A DNA stretch of 64,000 nucleotides from Cyanobium sp. WAJ14-Wanaka (GTDB taxonomy: Bacteria; Cyanobacteriota; Cyanobacteriia; PCC-6307; Cyanobiaceae). The translations under genes and the position numbers were made by a program. The stretch is from the NCBI RefSeq assembly GCF_024345375.1, contig NZ_JAGQAZ010000003.1:124001-188000 (forward strand), given 5' to 3'. The notes below the pieces were generated by a model. It was not told the origin of the DNA, made no database searches, and was given only the letters and a program-made list of their open reading frames with translations. Of the stretch, positions 16,872 through 26,703 are shown one piece after another; position 1 is the stretch's first letter; each line of letters opens with the position of its first letter.

Positions 16872-17543
16872 ATGACCGAATCCAACGACCAGATCCAAAC
16901 CAACGCCATTCCTGGAGCGGCGGATGTTCCTGCAGCGGCCGATGGCCAGCAGGAGCGCCGCGGTGGCCGCGGTGAAGGCCGTGGCGGCGGCGGCGGCGGC
17001 GGCGACCGCCGTGGCGGCGGCGGCGGCCGGGGCCGCGACAACCGCAGGGGCCAGGAGCGCGACTCCGAATGGCAGGAGCGCGTGGTGCAAATCCGCCGTG
17101 TCTCCAAAACCGTCAAGGGCGGCAAGAAGATGAGCTTCAGGGCCATCATTGTTGTCGGCAACGAACGGGGCCAGGTCGGCGTTGGCGTCGGCAAGGCCGG
17201 TGATGTGATCGGCGCCGTCCGCAAGGGCGTGGCCGATGGCAAGAAGCACCTGGTGAAGGTGCCCCTCACCCGCCACAGCTCCATCCCAACCCTCAGCAAT
17301 GGCCGCGATGGCGCCGCCAGTGTCTTGATTCGGCCGGCCGCCCCAGGTACCGGTGTTATCGCGGGTGGTTCGATCCGCACGGTGCTGGAACTCGCCGGCA
17401 TCAAAAACGTGCTCGCCAAGCGCCTGGGTTCAAAAACCCCCCTCAACAACGCCCGCGCTGCCATCGAAGCCCTGGCTGGCCTCCGCACCCACAAGGAGAC
17501 CGCCAAGGAGCGGGGCATCTCCCTCGAGCAGATTTACTCCTGA
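16872..17543 (+). CDS. rpsE: 30S ribosomal protein S5 with glycine/arginine-rich N-terminal extension
   Basis: 223 residues, longer than the roughly 170 of many bacteria. Residues 1-29 are acidic and alanine-rich. Residues about 30-60 are almost only Gly and Arg ([20 protein letters not shown]), resembling an RGG box. The normal S5 fold starts at about residue 66 ([19 protein letters not shown]) and includes the RNA-binding loop and [11 protein letters not shown]5 acts in decoding fidelity and mRNA unwinding at the entry channel. As I recall, related picocyanobacteria also carry an Arg/Gly-rich S5 tail, so it is probably lineage-specific rather than an error. Confidence 0.97.
   Translation: MTESNDQIQTNAIPGAADVPAAADGQQERRGGRGEGRGGGGGGGDRRGGGGGRGRDNRRGQERDSEWQERVVQIRRVSKTVKGGKKMSFRAIIVVGNERGQVGVGVGKAGDVIGAVRKGVADGKKHLVKVPLTRHSSIPTLSNGRDGAASVLIRPAAPGTGVIAGGSIRTVLELAGIKNVLAKRLGSKTPLNNARAAIEALAGLRTHKETAKERGISLEQIYS
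16966..17046 (+). repeat. GGC-rich low-complexity tract in rpsE
   Basis: A tract of ggc and cgc codons, including six consecutive ggc triplets, encodes the Gly/Arg tail of S5. Its triplet structure allows length change by slippage without frameshift. Confidence 0.8.
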
Positions 17544-17551
17544 GATTCCCC

Positions 17552-18001
17552 ATGTCTTTCACTCTTCAAACCCTTAAGTCCAATCCCGGTGCAAGGCGCC
17601 GCAAACTGCGCAAGGGCCGTGGCATCGCCGCCGGCCAAGGTGCCAGCTGCGGTTTCGGCATGCGTGGTCAAAAGTCCCGCTCGGGTAGCCCCACCCGGCC
17701 TGGCTTTGAAGGTGGCCAAATGCCCCTTTACCGTCGCATCCCCAAGCTCAAGCACTTTGAACTGGTGAACCGCAAGGAATTCACCGTGATCAACGTGGCC
17801 AAGCTTGCCGAGATCAAGGCCGGCAGCACGGTGAGCCTCGATTCCCTCGTCAAAGATGGAATTGTCACTAGCCCCAAGCATCCCCTCAAGATCCTCGGGA
17901 ATGGTGAGTTGGCCGTCAAACTCACCGTCCAGGCAACCGCCTTTACGGCCAGCGCCCGCACCAAAATCGAAGCAGCTGGCGGCAGCTGCGAACTGGTCTG
18001 A
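17552..18001 (+). CDS. rplO: 50S ribosomal protein L15
   Basis: 149 residues, a late-assembly 23S rRNA binder. [15 protein letters not shown] and [15 protein letters not shown] are conserved. rpmD (L30), which lies between rpsE and rplO in many bacteria, is absent, as is usual in cyanobacteria. The 172-bp gap to secY contains a terminator-like hairpin. Confidence 0.97.
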   Translation: MSFTLQTLKSNPGARRRKLRKGRGIAAGQGASCGFGMRGQKSRSGSPTRPGFEGGQMPLYRRIPKLKHFELVNRKEFTVINVAKLAEIKAGSTVSLDSLVKDGIVTSPKHPLKILGNGELAVKLTVQATAFTASARTKIEAAGGSCELV

Positions 18002-18058
18002 TCACCTCCTTTCTCTGGTCGCCCAATGGCCTACGGGGTTGGGCGGTCTAAGGTCTGA

Positions 18059-18099
18059 GCCGTCTGCTTGAGCCCCTGGCCAGCAGGCGGCTTTTGTTT
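18059..18099 (+). terminator. Terminator-like hairpin between rplO and secY
   Basis: gccgtctgc (18059-18067) pairs with gcaggcggc (18083-18091) with one G-T wobble. The 15-base loop is followed by ttttgttt. This is the form of an intrinsic terminator inside a cluster usually read as one unit. It may stop or attenuate the upstream ribosomal transcript before secY. Confidence 0.6.
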
Positions 18100-18173
18100 G
18101 GCTAGTCACCGCCCAGGGCCCACCCCAGGCATGCTGCCAGCTGGATCCCATCCCTCTCCCGCCCAGATTCACC

Positions 18174-19493
18174 ATGCTGCTTAGCCGGGGCCGAAACCCC
18201 AGTGCCGGGGAAATCCTCAGCCAGTTGATCCAATCCAAGGGCCTGCGCGACCGGGTGCTCACCACCCTGGCCCTGCTGCTTGTGGTGCGGCTGGGGATCT
18301 ACATCCCCATGCCGGGCATTGATCGGGTGGCCTTTGCCGACTTCCTTTCAAAAGGCGGGCAGCTGATTGGCTTCCTCGACATCTTCACCGGCGGCGGACT
18401 CTCCACCCTGGGGGTATTTGCCCTGGGGATCCTGCCCTTCATTAACGCCTCGATCATCATCCAGTTGCTCACGGCAGCCCTTCCCCAGCTGGAGGATCTC
18501 CAAAAAAACGAAGGGGAGGCTGGTCGGCGCAAAATCGCCCAAATCACCCGCTATGTGGCCCTGGGTTGGGGGATCCTGCAAAGCACGGTCTTTGCCCTGA
18601 TCCTGAGGCAATACGCCACGGAGGGCCTCTCGGAGCCGGTGTTTGTGATCCAAACGGCCCTGGCGCTGGTCACAGGCTCGATGGTGGTGATGTGGATATC
18701 TGAGGTGATCACTGAAAGGGGAATTGGCCAAGGCGCATCCCTGGTGATCTTCGTAAACATCGTGGCCACCCTGCCCAAGGCCCTGGGCTCCACCGTCGAG
18801 TTGGCCCAAAGCGGCGACCGCAGCACCGTGGGGGGAATTGTGGTGCTGGTGGTTGTTTTCCTACTCACCATCGTGGGCATCATCTTTGTGCAGGAGGGCA
18901 ACCGCCGTATCCCCATCGTCAGCGCCAAACGCCAGGTGGGCGGAGCCAGTCTGCTGGCCGCACGCCAGAGCTACCTGCCGCTCAAGCTCAATGCCGGAGG
19001 CGTGATGCCGATCATTTTTGCCTCGGCAGTTGTGTTCCTGCCCCTAACCATCGCCAACCTGACCCGCAACCCATTGCTGATCCAGGTGGCGGGATACCTC
19101 AATCCCAACAGCAATACGCCCTGGGTTTACGCCCTGGTGTTCTTCGGCCTGATCTGCGGCTTTGGCTTTTTCTATGCCTCGCTCACGGTCAATCCGGTCG
19201 ACATCGCCACCAACCTCAAGCGGGGCGGCGTAGCGATCCCAGGCATCCGGCCAGGCTCCGCAACCGCCACCTACTTGAGCGGAGTGCAAAACCGTCTCAC
19301 CCTTCTAGGCGGCGTGTTCCTCGGGGCGGTGGCGATCATCCCCTCCGCTGTTGAAGGCGCCACCCAGGTGCGGACCTTTCAAGGCCTGGGGGCCACCTCC
19401 CTGCTGATCCTGGTGGGCGTCGCCATCGACACCGCCAAGCAGGTCCAGACCTACGTGATCTCCCAGCGCTACGAAGGGATGGTACGCCAATAG
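18174..19493 (+). CDS. secY: Protein translocase subunit SecY
   Basis: 439 residues with ten predicted transmembrane helices, the channel of the Sec translocon in plasma and thylakoid membranes. The plug region MPGIDRVAF and the second-helix GVFALGILPFINASIIIQLL are characteristic, as is the cytoplasmic loop ending NLKRGGVAIPGIRPG. Normal length. ATG 18174 is preceded by 172 bp with a possible terminator, so it may have its own promoter. adk follows after 70 bp. Confidence 0.97.
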   Translation: MLLSRGRNPSAGEILSQLIQSKGLRDRVLTTLALLLVVRLGIYIPMPGIDRVAFADFLSKGGQLIGFLDIFTGGGLSTLGVFALGILPFINASIIIQLLTAALPQLEDLQKNEGEAGRRKIAQITRYVALGWGILQSTVFALILRQYATEGLSEPVFVIQTALALVTGSMVVMWISEVITERGIGQGASLVIFVNIVATLPKALGSTVELAQSGDRSTVGGIVVLVVVFLLTIVGIIFVQEGNRRIPIVSAKRQVGGASLLAARQSYLPLKLNAGGVMPIIFASAVVFLPLTIANLTRNPLLIQVAGYLNPNSNTPWVYALVFFGLICGFGFFYASLTVNPVDIATNLKRGGVAIPGIRPGSATATYLSGVQNRLTLLGGVFLGAVAIIPSAVEGATQVRTFQGLGATSLLILVGVAIDTAKQVQTYVISQRYEGMVRQ

Positions 19494-19563
19494 GCCCGAG
19501 GGCGGCCAGGGCAAATTCCTGCCAAACCCGCCAGCTGTTTTCCGTTTATTTGCATTGCAAGCC

Positions 19564-20112
19564 ATGAAACAACGCCTTCTTTTCCTCGGTCCCCCCGGGG
19601 CCGGCAAGGGCACCCAGGCCCAACAACTGGCCGTGGCCAAGGGCCTGTTGCACCTCTCTACCGGCGACCTGCTGCGGGCAGAGGTCCAGGCCGGCAGTGC
19701 CTTGGGGCAAGAGGCCGAGGCCGTCATGGCCAGGGGCGAGCTCGTGAGCGATGCCCTGGTGCTGGCGATCGTGCGGGGCCGACTAGAGAGCCATCAGGGC
19801 GGCTGGCTGCTCGATGGCTTTCCCCGCAACCTGGCCCAGGCCGAAGCCCTGGGCCAGCTCCTTGATGACCTGGGCCAACAGATCGAATTGGTTGTGCTGA
19901 TGGAGCTCGACGACGACCTCCTGATCCAACGCCTGCTGAGCCGGGGCCGCACCGATGACAACGAAGCAGTGATTCGCCACCGCCTCGAGGTCTACCGCGA
20001 ACAGACCGCACCGCTGATCAGCCACTACCGCAGCAGGGGCCTGCTGGAGGCGGTCGAGGCCGCTGGCAGCGTCGAAACGATTGCCGATCGCATCACAGAC
20101 CTTCTGGCCTGA
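19564..20112 (+). CDS. adk: Adenylate kinase
   Basis: 182 residues from ATG 19564; a TTG at 19555 would add three. It interconverts ATP, ADP and AMP in the cytoplasm. The P-loop GPPGAGKGT is at 9-17, LSTGDLLRAEV and LLDGFPRNLAQAEAL are the AMP-binding motifs. The LID is of the short type (no zinc-finger insertion), typical of cyanobacterial enzymes. The secY-adk order is a common one. Confidence 0.97.
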   Translation: MKQRLLFLGPPGAGKGTQAQQLAVAKGLLHLSTGDLLRAEVQAGSALGQEAEAVMARGELVSDALVLAIVRGRLESHQGGWLLDGFPRNLAQAEALGQLLDDLGQQIELVVLMELDDDLLIQRLLSRGRTDDNEAVIRHRLEVYREQTAPLISHYRSRGLLEAVEAAGSVETIADRITDLLA

Positions 20113-20169
20113 GGCCAGTTGACCTGTGTGATAGGTTGCTCGTTTGCAATTTCGGAGAGCACTACTCCC

Positions 20170-20283
20170 ATGAAGGTGCGTGCCTCAGTGAAAAAAATGT
20201 GTGAGAAGTGCCGGGTGATTCGTCGCCACGGCAGGGTAATGGTCATCTGCACCAACCCCAAGCACAAGCAGCGCCAGGGCTGA
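20170..20283 (+). CDS. rpmJ: 50S ribosomal protein L36
   Basis: 37 residues: it starts [15 protein letters not shown] and ends NPKHKQRQG. The zinc-binding set CxxC...C...H is complete (CEKC, ICTNPKH), so this is the zinc form. ATG at 20170-20172, TGA at 20281-20283. It lies 57 bp after adk and 99 bp before rpsM. Confidence 0.97.
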   Translation: MKVRASVKKMCEKCRVIRRHGRVMVICTNPKHKQRQG

Positions 20284-20382
20284 CCAGCCCCATGGCCGCC
20301 CTCCGGGGCAGCTGCTCCAGCCCGTTTACGCCAATTTGGCCCGGGCTGAGCTCCATTTGTTCCAACTGAATCGTTTTCCCAC

Positions 20383-20748
20383 GTGGCTCGGATTGCCGGC
20401 GTTGATATCCCTCGCGACAAGCGAGTCGAGATCTCTCTCACCTATGTGTATGGCATTGGCTTGACCCGTGCCCACAAGATCCTGGCCAAAACCGGGGTCA
20501 ACCCTGACACCCGGGTGAAGGATCTCAGCGACGCCGACGTGCAAAAGCTGCGCGGCGCTGCTGAGGGCTTCACCCTCGAAGGGGACCTGCGGCGCCAGGA
20601 GGGCATGGCCCTCAAGCGTTTGCAGGACATCGGCTGCGTCCGCGGCCGTCGCCACCGCATGGGCCTGCCCGTGCGCGGTCAACGCACCCGGACCAATGCC
20701 CGTACCCGCCGTGGTGCGCGCAAAACCGTGGCCGGCAAGAAGAAATAG
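20383..20748 (+). CDS. rpsM: 30S ribosomal protein S13
   Basis: 121 residues with a GTG start at 20383 ([18 protein letters not shown]). It sits in the 30S head touching the P-site tRNA. The C-terminal [17 protein letters not shown] is the tRNA-contacting tail. The following spacer to rpsK is 183 bp, with only a small gcctga-tttt-tcaggc hairpin at 20836-20851. Confidence 0.97.
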   Translation: MARIAGVDIPRDKRVEISLTYVYGIGLTRAHKILAKTGVNPDTRVKDLSDADVQKLRGAAEGFTLEGDLRRQEGMALKRLQDIGCVRGRRHRMGLPVRGQRTRTNARTRRGARKTVAGKKK

Positions 20749-20931
20749 GCCCCAGCGGCCCCTTCTTCACCCCAGCCCGACTCCCTGTCTTAAGGCTCCA
20801 TTCCCCAAGCAGCCCTGCCGCCAACCTCCCCGTAAGCCTGATTTTTCAGGCCTGCCCAAGGGTCACCGGCGTCACCAGGGCGCTCCCCAGACGTTTCCTG
20901 ATCACCTCCTGCTCCTGCAGGCCTACCAACC

Positions 20932-21324
20932 ATGGCAAAGCCAGCCAAAAAATCGGGCCCCAAAAAGGCCAAACGCAATGTGCCCAACGGCGTTGCGCAC
21001 ATCCAAAGCACCTTCAACAACACGATCGTGTCGATTACCGACACAGCCGGTGAGGTGATTTCCTGGAGCTCCGCCGGAGCCAGTGGCTTCAAGGGCGCCC
21101 GCAAAGGCACCCCCTTTGCCGCCCAAACCGCTGCTGAAGCAGCCGGTCGCCGGGCCATGGAACAGGGCATGCGCCAAATCGAAGTGCTGGTGAGGGGCCC
21201 CGGTTCCGGTCGGGAAACCGCCATTCGCGCCCTTCAGGTTGCTGGTCTGGAAATCACCCTGATCCGCGATGTCACACCCCTGCCCCACAACGGCTGCCGT
21301 CGCTCCAAGCGTCGTCGCGTCTGA
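20932..21324 (+). CDS. rpsK: 30S ribosomal protein S11
   Basis: 130 residues in the 30S platform near the Shine-Dalgarno duplex. [18 protein letters not shown] and the C-terminal [17 protein letters not shown] are conserved. ATG 20932. 57 bp before rpoA. Confidence 0.98.
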   Translation: MAKPAKKSGPKKAKRNVPNGVAHIQSTFNNTIVSITDTAGEVISWSSAGASGFKGARKGTPFAAQTAAEAAGRRAMEQGMRQIEVLVRGPGSGRETAIRALQVAGLEITLIRDVTPLPHNGCRRSKRRRV

Positions 21325-21381
21325 TTTGTCGTTGACCTAGCCCCTCGGGCGCAACTTTCCAACCTTTCGACCCTTCAGACC

Positions 21382-22320
21382 GTGTTGCATTACCAAATTG
21401 ACCGGATTGAGCACCAGATCTCTGAAGATCGCTCCCAAATGGGCGTCTTCCTGATCGGCCCCCTCGATCGCGGCCAAGCCACCACCCTGGGGAACGCCCT
21501 GCGCCGGGTCCTGATTGGCAGCCTCGAGGGCAGTGCCATCACCGCCGTCCGCATCTCCGGCGTTAACCACGAGTACGCCACGGTCCCCGGGGTGCGCGAA
21601 GACGTGCTCGACATCCTGCTCAACTGCAAACAGATCTCGGTCAACAGCCGCAACCGGGAGCTCGAGATCGGCCGCCTGACGGTCAACGGTCCCGCCACCG
21701 TGACCGCCTCAGATCTGCAGTTTTCTTCCCAGGTGCAGGTAATCGACGGCAACCGCCTAATCGCCACCGTGGCCGAAGGCCACAACCTGGAGTTGGAAGT
21801 GCATGTGGAGCGCGGCGTTGGCTACAGGCCTGTCAATCGCCACAGCGAAGACACCAGCGCCATCGACCTGCTCCAAATTGATGCGGTCTTCAAACCCGTC
21901 AAACGGGTCAACTACACAGTCGATGAAACCGCCGTGGGTGAAGGTGGTTCGGCCCGAGAGCGCCTGCGCCTGGAAATTGAAACCAACGGCAGCGTCACCC
22001 CCGACGACGCCATGGCCCAAGCCGCCAACCAGTTGATCGCCCTGTTCCAGCCCCTGGCAAGCCTTTCTCTGGTGGAGGAGCCAGGCCTGGAGCCCGAGCC
22101 CTCGGCCGAGGCCCAAATCCCCCTCGAGGAGCTCAACCTCTCGGTGCGGGCTTACAACTGCCTGAAGCGGGCCCAGGTCAACTCCGTATCCGACCTGATG
22201 GGCTTCAGCTACGAAGACCTGCTCGAGATCAAAAACTTCGGCTCCAAGTCGGCCGATGAAGTTATCGAAGCGCTAGAGCGCATCGGTATCATCCTCCCCC
22301 AAAGCCGCACCAGCGCCTGA
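21382..22320 (+). CDS. rpoA: RNA polymerase alpha subunit
   Basis: 312 residues with GTG start at 21382 (translated [12 protein letters not shown]). The N-terminal assembly domain (to about 225) includes [20 protein letters not shown]. The C-terminal domain (about 240-312) has [19 protein letters not shown] and the helix-hairpin-helix that binds DNA and activators. Length and domains are normal. It sits in the alpha operon order rpsM-rpsK-rpoA-rplQ; rpsD is not in this cluster. Confidence 0.98.
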   Translation: MLHYQIDRIEHQISEDRSQMGVFLIGPLDRGQATTLGNALRRVLIGSLEGSAITAVRISGVNHEYATVPGVREDVLDILLNCKQISVNSRNRELEIGRLTVNGPATVTASDLQFSSQVQVIDGNRLIATVAEGHNLELEVHVERGVGYRPVNRHSEDTSAIDLLQIDAVFKPVKRVNYTVDETAVGEGGSARERLRLEIETNGSVTPDDAMAQAANQLIALFQPLASLSLVEEPGLEPEPSAEAQIPLEELNLSVRAYNCLKRAQVNSVSDLMGFSYEDLLEIKNFGSKSADEVIEALERIGIILPQSRTSA

Positions 22321-22352
22321 TCGGCGGCCCCGCCCCCTACCTAACCAGACCC

Positions 22353-22703
22353 ATGAGACACCAGTGCCGAGTCCCCATGTTGGGACGCCCCGCCGACCAA
22401 CGCAAAGCGATGCTGCGGGGTCTTACCACCCAGCTAATCCGCGAGGGCCGGGTGACCACCACCAAGGCGCGGGCCAAGGCCCTGCGCGATGAAGCCGAGC
22501 GAATGATCAGCCTGGCCAAGGACGGCAGCCTGCCTGCCCGCAGGCGGGCGATTGGCTACATCTATGACAAACAGCTGGTTCACGCCCTGTTTGACAAGGC
22601 CCAGGACCGCTACGGCGATCGCAATGGCGGCTACACCCGCATCATTCGCACCGTGCCCCGTCGGGGTGACAACGCCGAAATGGCAATCATCGAGCTGGTT
22701 TGA
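22353..22703 (+). CDS. rplQ: 50S ribosomal protein L17
   Basis: 116 residues near the tunnel exit. [13 protein letters not shown] and the end [20 protein letters not shown] are conserved. 32 bp after rpoA. truA follows after 55 bp, a common cyanobacterial order. Confidence 0.97.
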   Translation: MRHQCRVPMLGRPADQRKAMLRGLTTQLIREGRVTTTKARAKALRDEAERMISLAKDGSLPARRRAIGYIYDKQLVHALFDKAQDRYGDRNGGYTRIIRTVPRRGDNAEMAIIELV

Positions 22704-22758
22704 ACCGGAACCGATCTAATCCAGGCCGCGGCGAGCCCAGGTTCACCGCGGTTTTTTA

Positions 22759-23628
22759 ATGGCTTCACTTACCCCCAATTTCTGCGAAAACCCCCAGGGC
22801 CAGCTCCAAAGGATTGCCCTCTGCCTTCAATACGACGGCTCTTCCTACTGCGGCTGGCAAAAGCAGCGCAACGCCCCCAGCGTTCAAGAACGGCTGGAGA
22901 AGGCGATTGCCGAGCTAGATCCCCACAGGCCGGTCCATAGCGTGGCGGCGGGACGCACCGACACCGGTGTGCATGCGGCAGGCCAAGTGGTGCACTTTGA
23001 TGCGGCCGGGCCCATACCTCCAGAACGCTGGGCCAAGGCCCTCAATGGCCGCCTACCGGCCACGATCCGGGTGCGCTCCGCAACGGTGGTGAAAAGCGAT
23101 TGGCACGCCTGCTTCGCTGCCAACTACCGGCGTTATCGCTACACCATTTACAACGGCCGCACCCCCAACCTATTTCTGGCGCCCTGGTCCTGGCACCGCT
23201 ACCGGCGGCGACTGGATGAAAGGGCCATGGCCGAGGTTCTTGAAGAAATGCTCGGGGAGCACGATTTCTCCGCCTTTCAGCGGGCCGGAAGCCGCCGGGC
23301 CAACGCCCGCACCACCCTGCAAGAGGTGCTAGTCGAGCGCCAGGGCGATCTGGTAACTACGGAACTGCAGGCCAGCGGCTTCCTCTACGGCATGGTCAGG
23401 CTGGTGATGGGCCAATTGGTGGCCGTCGGCGAGGGCAGCCTGGGGACGGCGGCCTTCAGGGAACGCTGGCGCAATCTGCGCCGCAGTGAAATCAGGGATT
23501 CCGCTCCCCCGCAAGGGCTTTGCCTGCTACGGGTGGGCTATCCCCAGGAGATATTCCAAAAAGCTGCCTGGTATGATTCACAACCGCGGTATTCGTTGGA
23601 ATGCCCCGATTCGCCTCCGTTGTGCTAG
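22759..23628 (+). CDS. truA: tRNA pseudouridine(38-40) synthase TruA
   Basis: 289 residues, converting uridines 38-40 in the tRNA anticodon arm to pseudouridine. The catalytic aspartate is in GRTDTGVHA (Asp about 68). [14 protein letters not shown] near the start and [13 protein letters not shown] late in the protein match the family. The last 15 or so residues ([13 protein letters not shown]) are variable. A 159-bp spacer precedes rplM, with no gene in it. Confidence 0.95.
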   Translation: MASLTPNFCENPQGQLQRIALCLQYDGSSYCGWQKQRNAPSVQERLEKAIAELDPHRPVHSVAAGRTDTGVHAAGQVVHFDAAGPIPPERWAKALNGRLPATIRVRSATVVKSDWHACFAANYRRYRYTIYNGRTPNLFLAPWSWHRYRRRLDERAMAEVLEEMLGEHDFSAFQRAGSRRANARTTLQEVLVERQGDLVTTELQASGFLYGMVRLVMGQLVAVGEGSLGTAAFRERWRNLRRSEIRDSAPPQGLCLLRVGYPQEIFQKAAWYDSQPRYSLECPDSPPLC

Positions 23629-23787
23629 CCCCGTCTCCCCACCAAGGGCGACGACAGGCCAAGCGGTAAGGTCATTGAATCAGGTTGAAACCCTGTCTCG
23701 GCAGTTCAACCCATCTCCCAACGCACCCATTCCCAGCATTTGCGTTGGGGCCCTCCTATCCGGCTCGCCGGTGTTTGATCAGGCGAC

Positions 23788-24243
23788 ATGAACAAGACCC
23801 CTCTTCCTTCCATTGATTCCCTAGAGCGCCAGTGGTATCTGGTGGATGCTGAGAATCAAACCCTCGGTCGCCTGGCGAGCGAAGTGGCCCAGGTTCTGCG
23901 CGGCAAGAACAAGCCCTGCTACACCCCCCACCTGGACACTGGTGATTTTGTGGTGATCATCAACGCCGACAAGGTGAGGGTGAGCGGTAACAAGGCCAAC
24001 CAAAAGATCTACCGCCGCCATTCCGGCCGTCCCGGCGGCATGAAGACCGAAACCTTTGAGCACCTGCAAGCTCGCCTGCCCGAGCGGATCGTCGAGAAGG
24101 CGATCAAGGGCATGCTTCCCCACAACGCCCTGGGCCGTCAGCTGTTCCGCAAACTGAAGGTTTATAAGGGTGCCGAGCACCCCCACGGCGCCCAGCAGCC
24201 CCAAGCCCTCGCCCTCGATCCCGCCACCGCCGCCAACCAATGA
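23788..24243 (+). CDS. rplM: 50S ribosomal protein L13
   Basis: 151 residues, an early-assembly 23S rRNA binder. [19 protein letters not shown] and [16 protein letters not shown] are typical. The C-terminus has an Ala/Pro-rich tail ([18 protein letters not shown]). The stop overlaps the rpsI start by 4 bp (ATGA), so the two are translationally coupled. Confidence 0.97.
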   Translation: MNKTPLPSIDSLERQWYLVDAENQTLGRLASEVAQVLRGKNKPCYTPHLDTGDFVVIINADKVRVSGNKANQKIYRRHSGRPGGMKTETFEHLQARLPERIVEKAIKGMLPHNALGRQLFRKLKVYKGAEHPHGAQQPQALALDPATAANQ

Positions 24244-24644
24244 GCACCTCCAACAAAGTCGTCTATTGGGGTACAGGTCGTCGCAAGACCGCGGTGGCCC
24301 GTGTGCGCGTAGTTCCCGGCAGTGGCACCGTGACCATCAACGGCCGCCCCGGTGACAACTACCTGAACTACAACCCGGTTTACCTGGCGGCAGTCCAAGC
24401 TCCCCTCAAAACCCTGGGCCTGGCCAAGGAGTACGACATCCTTGTCAATGTGCGTGGCGGCGGCCTGACCGGCCAAGCCGATGCCATTAAGCAAGGTGCG
24501 GCCCGCGCCCTTTGCGAGCTTTCCCCCGACAACCGCAAGCCGCTGAAAACCGAAGGTCACCTCAGCCGCGACCCCCGCGCCAAGGAGCGCCGCAAGTACG
24601 GCCTGAAGAAAGCCCGTAAGGCTCCTCAGTTCTCCAAGCGCTGA
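24240..24644 (+). CDS. rpsI: 30S ribosomal protein S9
   Basis: 134 residues, whose C-terminal tail reaches the P-site t[17 protein letters not shown] and the end [18 protein letters not shown] are conserved. Coupled to rplM by a 4-bp overlap. rpmE follows after 38 bp. Confidence 0.98.
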   Translation: MSTSNKVVYWGTGRRKTAVARVRVVPGSGTVTINGRPGDNYLNYNPVYLAAVQAPLKTLGLAKEYDILVNVRGGGLTGQADAIKQGAARALCELSPDNRKPLKTEGHLSRDPRAKERRKYGLKKARKAPQFSKR

Positions 24645-24682
24645 TTTTCTTTTTTCCCTTTCAGCAGCATTCTTTCCCAGCC

Positions 24683-25006
24683 ATGGCCAAGGCAGACATC
24701 CATCCCACCTGGTACCCCGATGCCAAGGTGATTTGCAACGGAGAAGTGGTTATGACCACTGGCTCCACCTCACCTGAGATCAACGTTGATGTGTGGAGTG
24801 GCAACCACCCCTTCTACACAGGCACCCAAAAAATCCTCGATACCGAGGGAAGGGTGGACCGCTTCATGCGCAAGTACGGCATGGGTGGTGGTGAAGCCGC
24901 TGCCCCCGCCGACAAGAAGGCTGCGCCAGCCGAAGCAGCTCCAGCCCAGCCAGCGGCGAGCGCGATGGAACCACCCGCTGAAGCACCCGCTGAAGCAGAC
25001 GCCTGA
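24683..25006 (+). CDS. rpmE: 50S ribosomal protein L31 with Ala/Pro-rich tail
   Basis: 107 residues. The L31 body is at about 1-74 (DIHPTWYPDAKVICNGEVV, TEGRVDRFMRKYGMGG). Only one of the zinc cysteines of the C+ form remains, so this is effectively the zinc-free type. Residues about 75-107 are a low-complexity tail of Ala, Pro and Glu (KKAAPAEAAPAQPAAS). L31 bridges the subunits at the central protuberance. The tail has no evident fold. Confidence 0.95.
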   Translation: MAKADIHPTWYPDAKVICNGEVVMTTGSTSPEINVDVWSGNHPFYTGTQKILDTEGRVDRFMRKYGMGGGEAAAPADKKAAPAEAAPAQPAASAMEPPAEAPAEADA

Positions 25007-25043
25007 TTGGGCCAGGGCGGTTTGACGCCCAAACCCCATCGCC

Positions 25044-26141
25044 ATGGACCTAAACCTGCTCCACGGGCGTCTGGAAACGGCCCGTCGCACCTTTGAAACC
25101 CTGGAACGGCAGCTGGCCGATCCAGCTGTGGCCTCCAACCCCACCCAACTGCAGGCCATAGCCCGGGAGCGTTCCCGGCTAGAACCCCTGGTGCTCGACC
25201 ACCAGCAGCTGCAAAAGCTGGAGCAGGAAGAAAGTGATGCCAGGGCCCTGCTCAAGGAACACCGGGGCGACCCGGCGATGGAGCAACTTGCCAACGAAGA
25301 GCTGGCCTGCCTTGCAGAAGCCATGGCCGGCCTGCGCCAGAAGCTCACCCTTGCCCTGCTGCCCAGGGATCCCCGCGACGAACGCAGCGTGATGCTGGAA
25401 ATCAGGGCCGGTGCCGGTGGCGACGAGGCGGCCATCTGGGCAGGGGATCTGGCCCGAATGTATGAGCGCTATGCCCAAACCATCGGCTGGAAGGTCGATC
25501 CGGTCAGTGCCTCAGAAGCCGAACTTGGCGGCTATAAGGAGTTGATCCTGGCCATCAAGGGGGAAGGGGTTTTTAGCCAGCTCAAATTTGAGGCGGGGGT
25601 CCATCGGGTACAAAGGGTGCCGGCCACCGAATCCCAGGGGCGGGTGCACACCTCAACGGCCACCGTGGCGGTAATGCCCGAGGCAGACCCCGTGGAGGTG
25701 CAAATTGACCCCACCGAAATTGAACTGAGCACGGCCCGTTCCGGTGGCGCTGGCGGTCAAAACGTCAACAAGGTGGAAACGGCCGTCGACCTGCTGCACA
25801 AACCGACAGGCATCAGGGTCTTCTGCACCCAAGAGCGCTCCCAGCTACAGAACAGGGAACGGGCCATGGAGATCCTGCGGGCCAAGCTCTACGAGCGCAA
25901 GCTGGCTGAGGCAAATGCCGAGGAGCGCTCCATTCGGCTAGCCCAGGTCGGCAGCGGCGACCGCAGTGAAAAAATCCGCACCTACAACTACAAGGACAGC
26001 CGCACCACCGACCACCGCCTAGGCCGCAACTTCAGCCTGGAGCCGGTGCTTAATGGGCAGCTGCAGGACCTAATTGGGGCGTGCATTGCCGCCGATCAAA
26101 GCCGCCAACTGGAGGAACTGGCCGCCGAAGTGGCCGGCTAG
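25044..26141 (+). CDS. prfA: Peptide chain release factor 1
   Basis: 365 residues, releasing peptides at UAA and UAG. The GGQ catalytic motif ([15 protein letters not shown], Gln about 239) and the stop-recognition motif PAT at about 193-195 ([13 protein letters not shown]) are intact. PAT/PxT identifies RF1 rather than RF2. It closes the ribosomal cluster, 37 bp after rpmE. Its TAG overlaps the stop of the convergent HNH gene in a shared CTAG. Confidence 0.97.
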   Translation: MDLNLLHGRLETARRTFETLERQLADPAVASNPTQLQAIARERSRLEPLVLDHQQLQKLEQEESDARALLKEHRGDPAMEQLANEELACLAEAMAGLRQKLTLALLPRDPRDERSVMLEIRAGAGGDEAAIWAGDLARMYERYAQTIGWKVDPVSASEAELGGYKELILAIKGEGVFSQLKFEAGVHRVQRVPATESQGRVHTSTATVAVMPEADPVEVQIDPTEIELSTARSGGAGGQNVNKVETAVDLLHKPTGIRVFCTQERSQLQNRERAMEILRAKLYERKLAEANAEERSIRLAQVGSGDRSEKIRTYNYKDSRTTDHRLGRNFSLEPVLNGQLQDLIGACIAADQSRQLEELAAEVAG

Positions 26142-26656
26142 GCAGCCCTTTCATCGCAGCTGCCAATCACGTACTTGGCCCACTCCAGGTGCTGGCCAGC
26201 ATGGATTTGGCGGCGGGCCTCAAAACTGAGACTGCCCATGGGCCGATGGGGGCTGCGGGCCAGGGGCATGCCCGCCTCCTTCGGGGTGCGGTTGCCCTTG
26301 CGCACATTGCAGGGCAAACAGGCCGTGGTCACGTTCTCCCAGGTGTCGCCGCCGCCCCGGCTGCGGGGGAAAACATGGTCTACGGAGAGACGCTCTCCGC
26401 TGCAGCCGCAGTATTGGCAGCGGTGGCCATCGCGCTGAAAAAGATTGCGTCGAGTCAGGGGCAACTGCCTGTAGGGCACCCGCACAAATTGCCGCAGGCG
26501 AATCACGGTAGGCAGGAGATAATCCTCCCTAATCACGTGGGCTTGATCATGCTCAAGCCCCACTGCCTTGCCCTTGAGCAACATCACCATGGCCCGCCGC
26601 CACGTGGTGATATTCAAAGGTTCGTAGGACGCGTTCAGAACGAGAACGTGGCCCAT
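26138..26656 (-). CDS. HNH endonuclease family protein
   Basis: 172 residues from ATG 26654-26656 ([17 protein letters not shown]); an ATG at 26678-26680 would add MPRNTGAG and is equally plausible. The HNH core is complete: CQYCG, then [20 protein letters not shown] with the metal and catalytic histidine, then [13 protein letters not shown]. The two CxxC pairs should bind a structural zinc. Such stand-alone HNH proteins are widespread in cyanobacteria and their biological role is unclear; no methylase or phage gene is nearby to suggest restriction or mobility. Divergent from alr, convergent with prfA. Confidence 0.85.
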   Translation of the reverse strand: MGHVLVLNASYEPLNITTWRRAMVMLLKGKAVGLEHDQAHVIREDYLLPTVIRLRQFVRVPYRQLPLTRRNLFQRDGHRCQYCGCSGERLSVDHVFPRSRGGGDTWENVTTACLPCNVRKGNRTPKEAGMPLARSPHRPMGSLSFEARRQIHAGQHLEWAKYVIGSCDERAA

Positions 26657-26703
26657 GCCAGCACCCGTATTACGCGGCATGCTAGTGCCAATAATCCGCG
26701 ACG

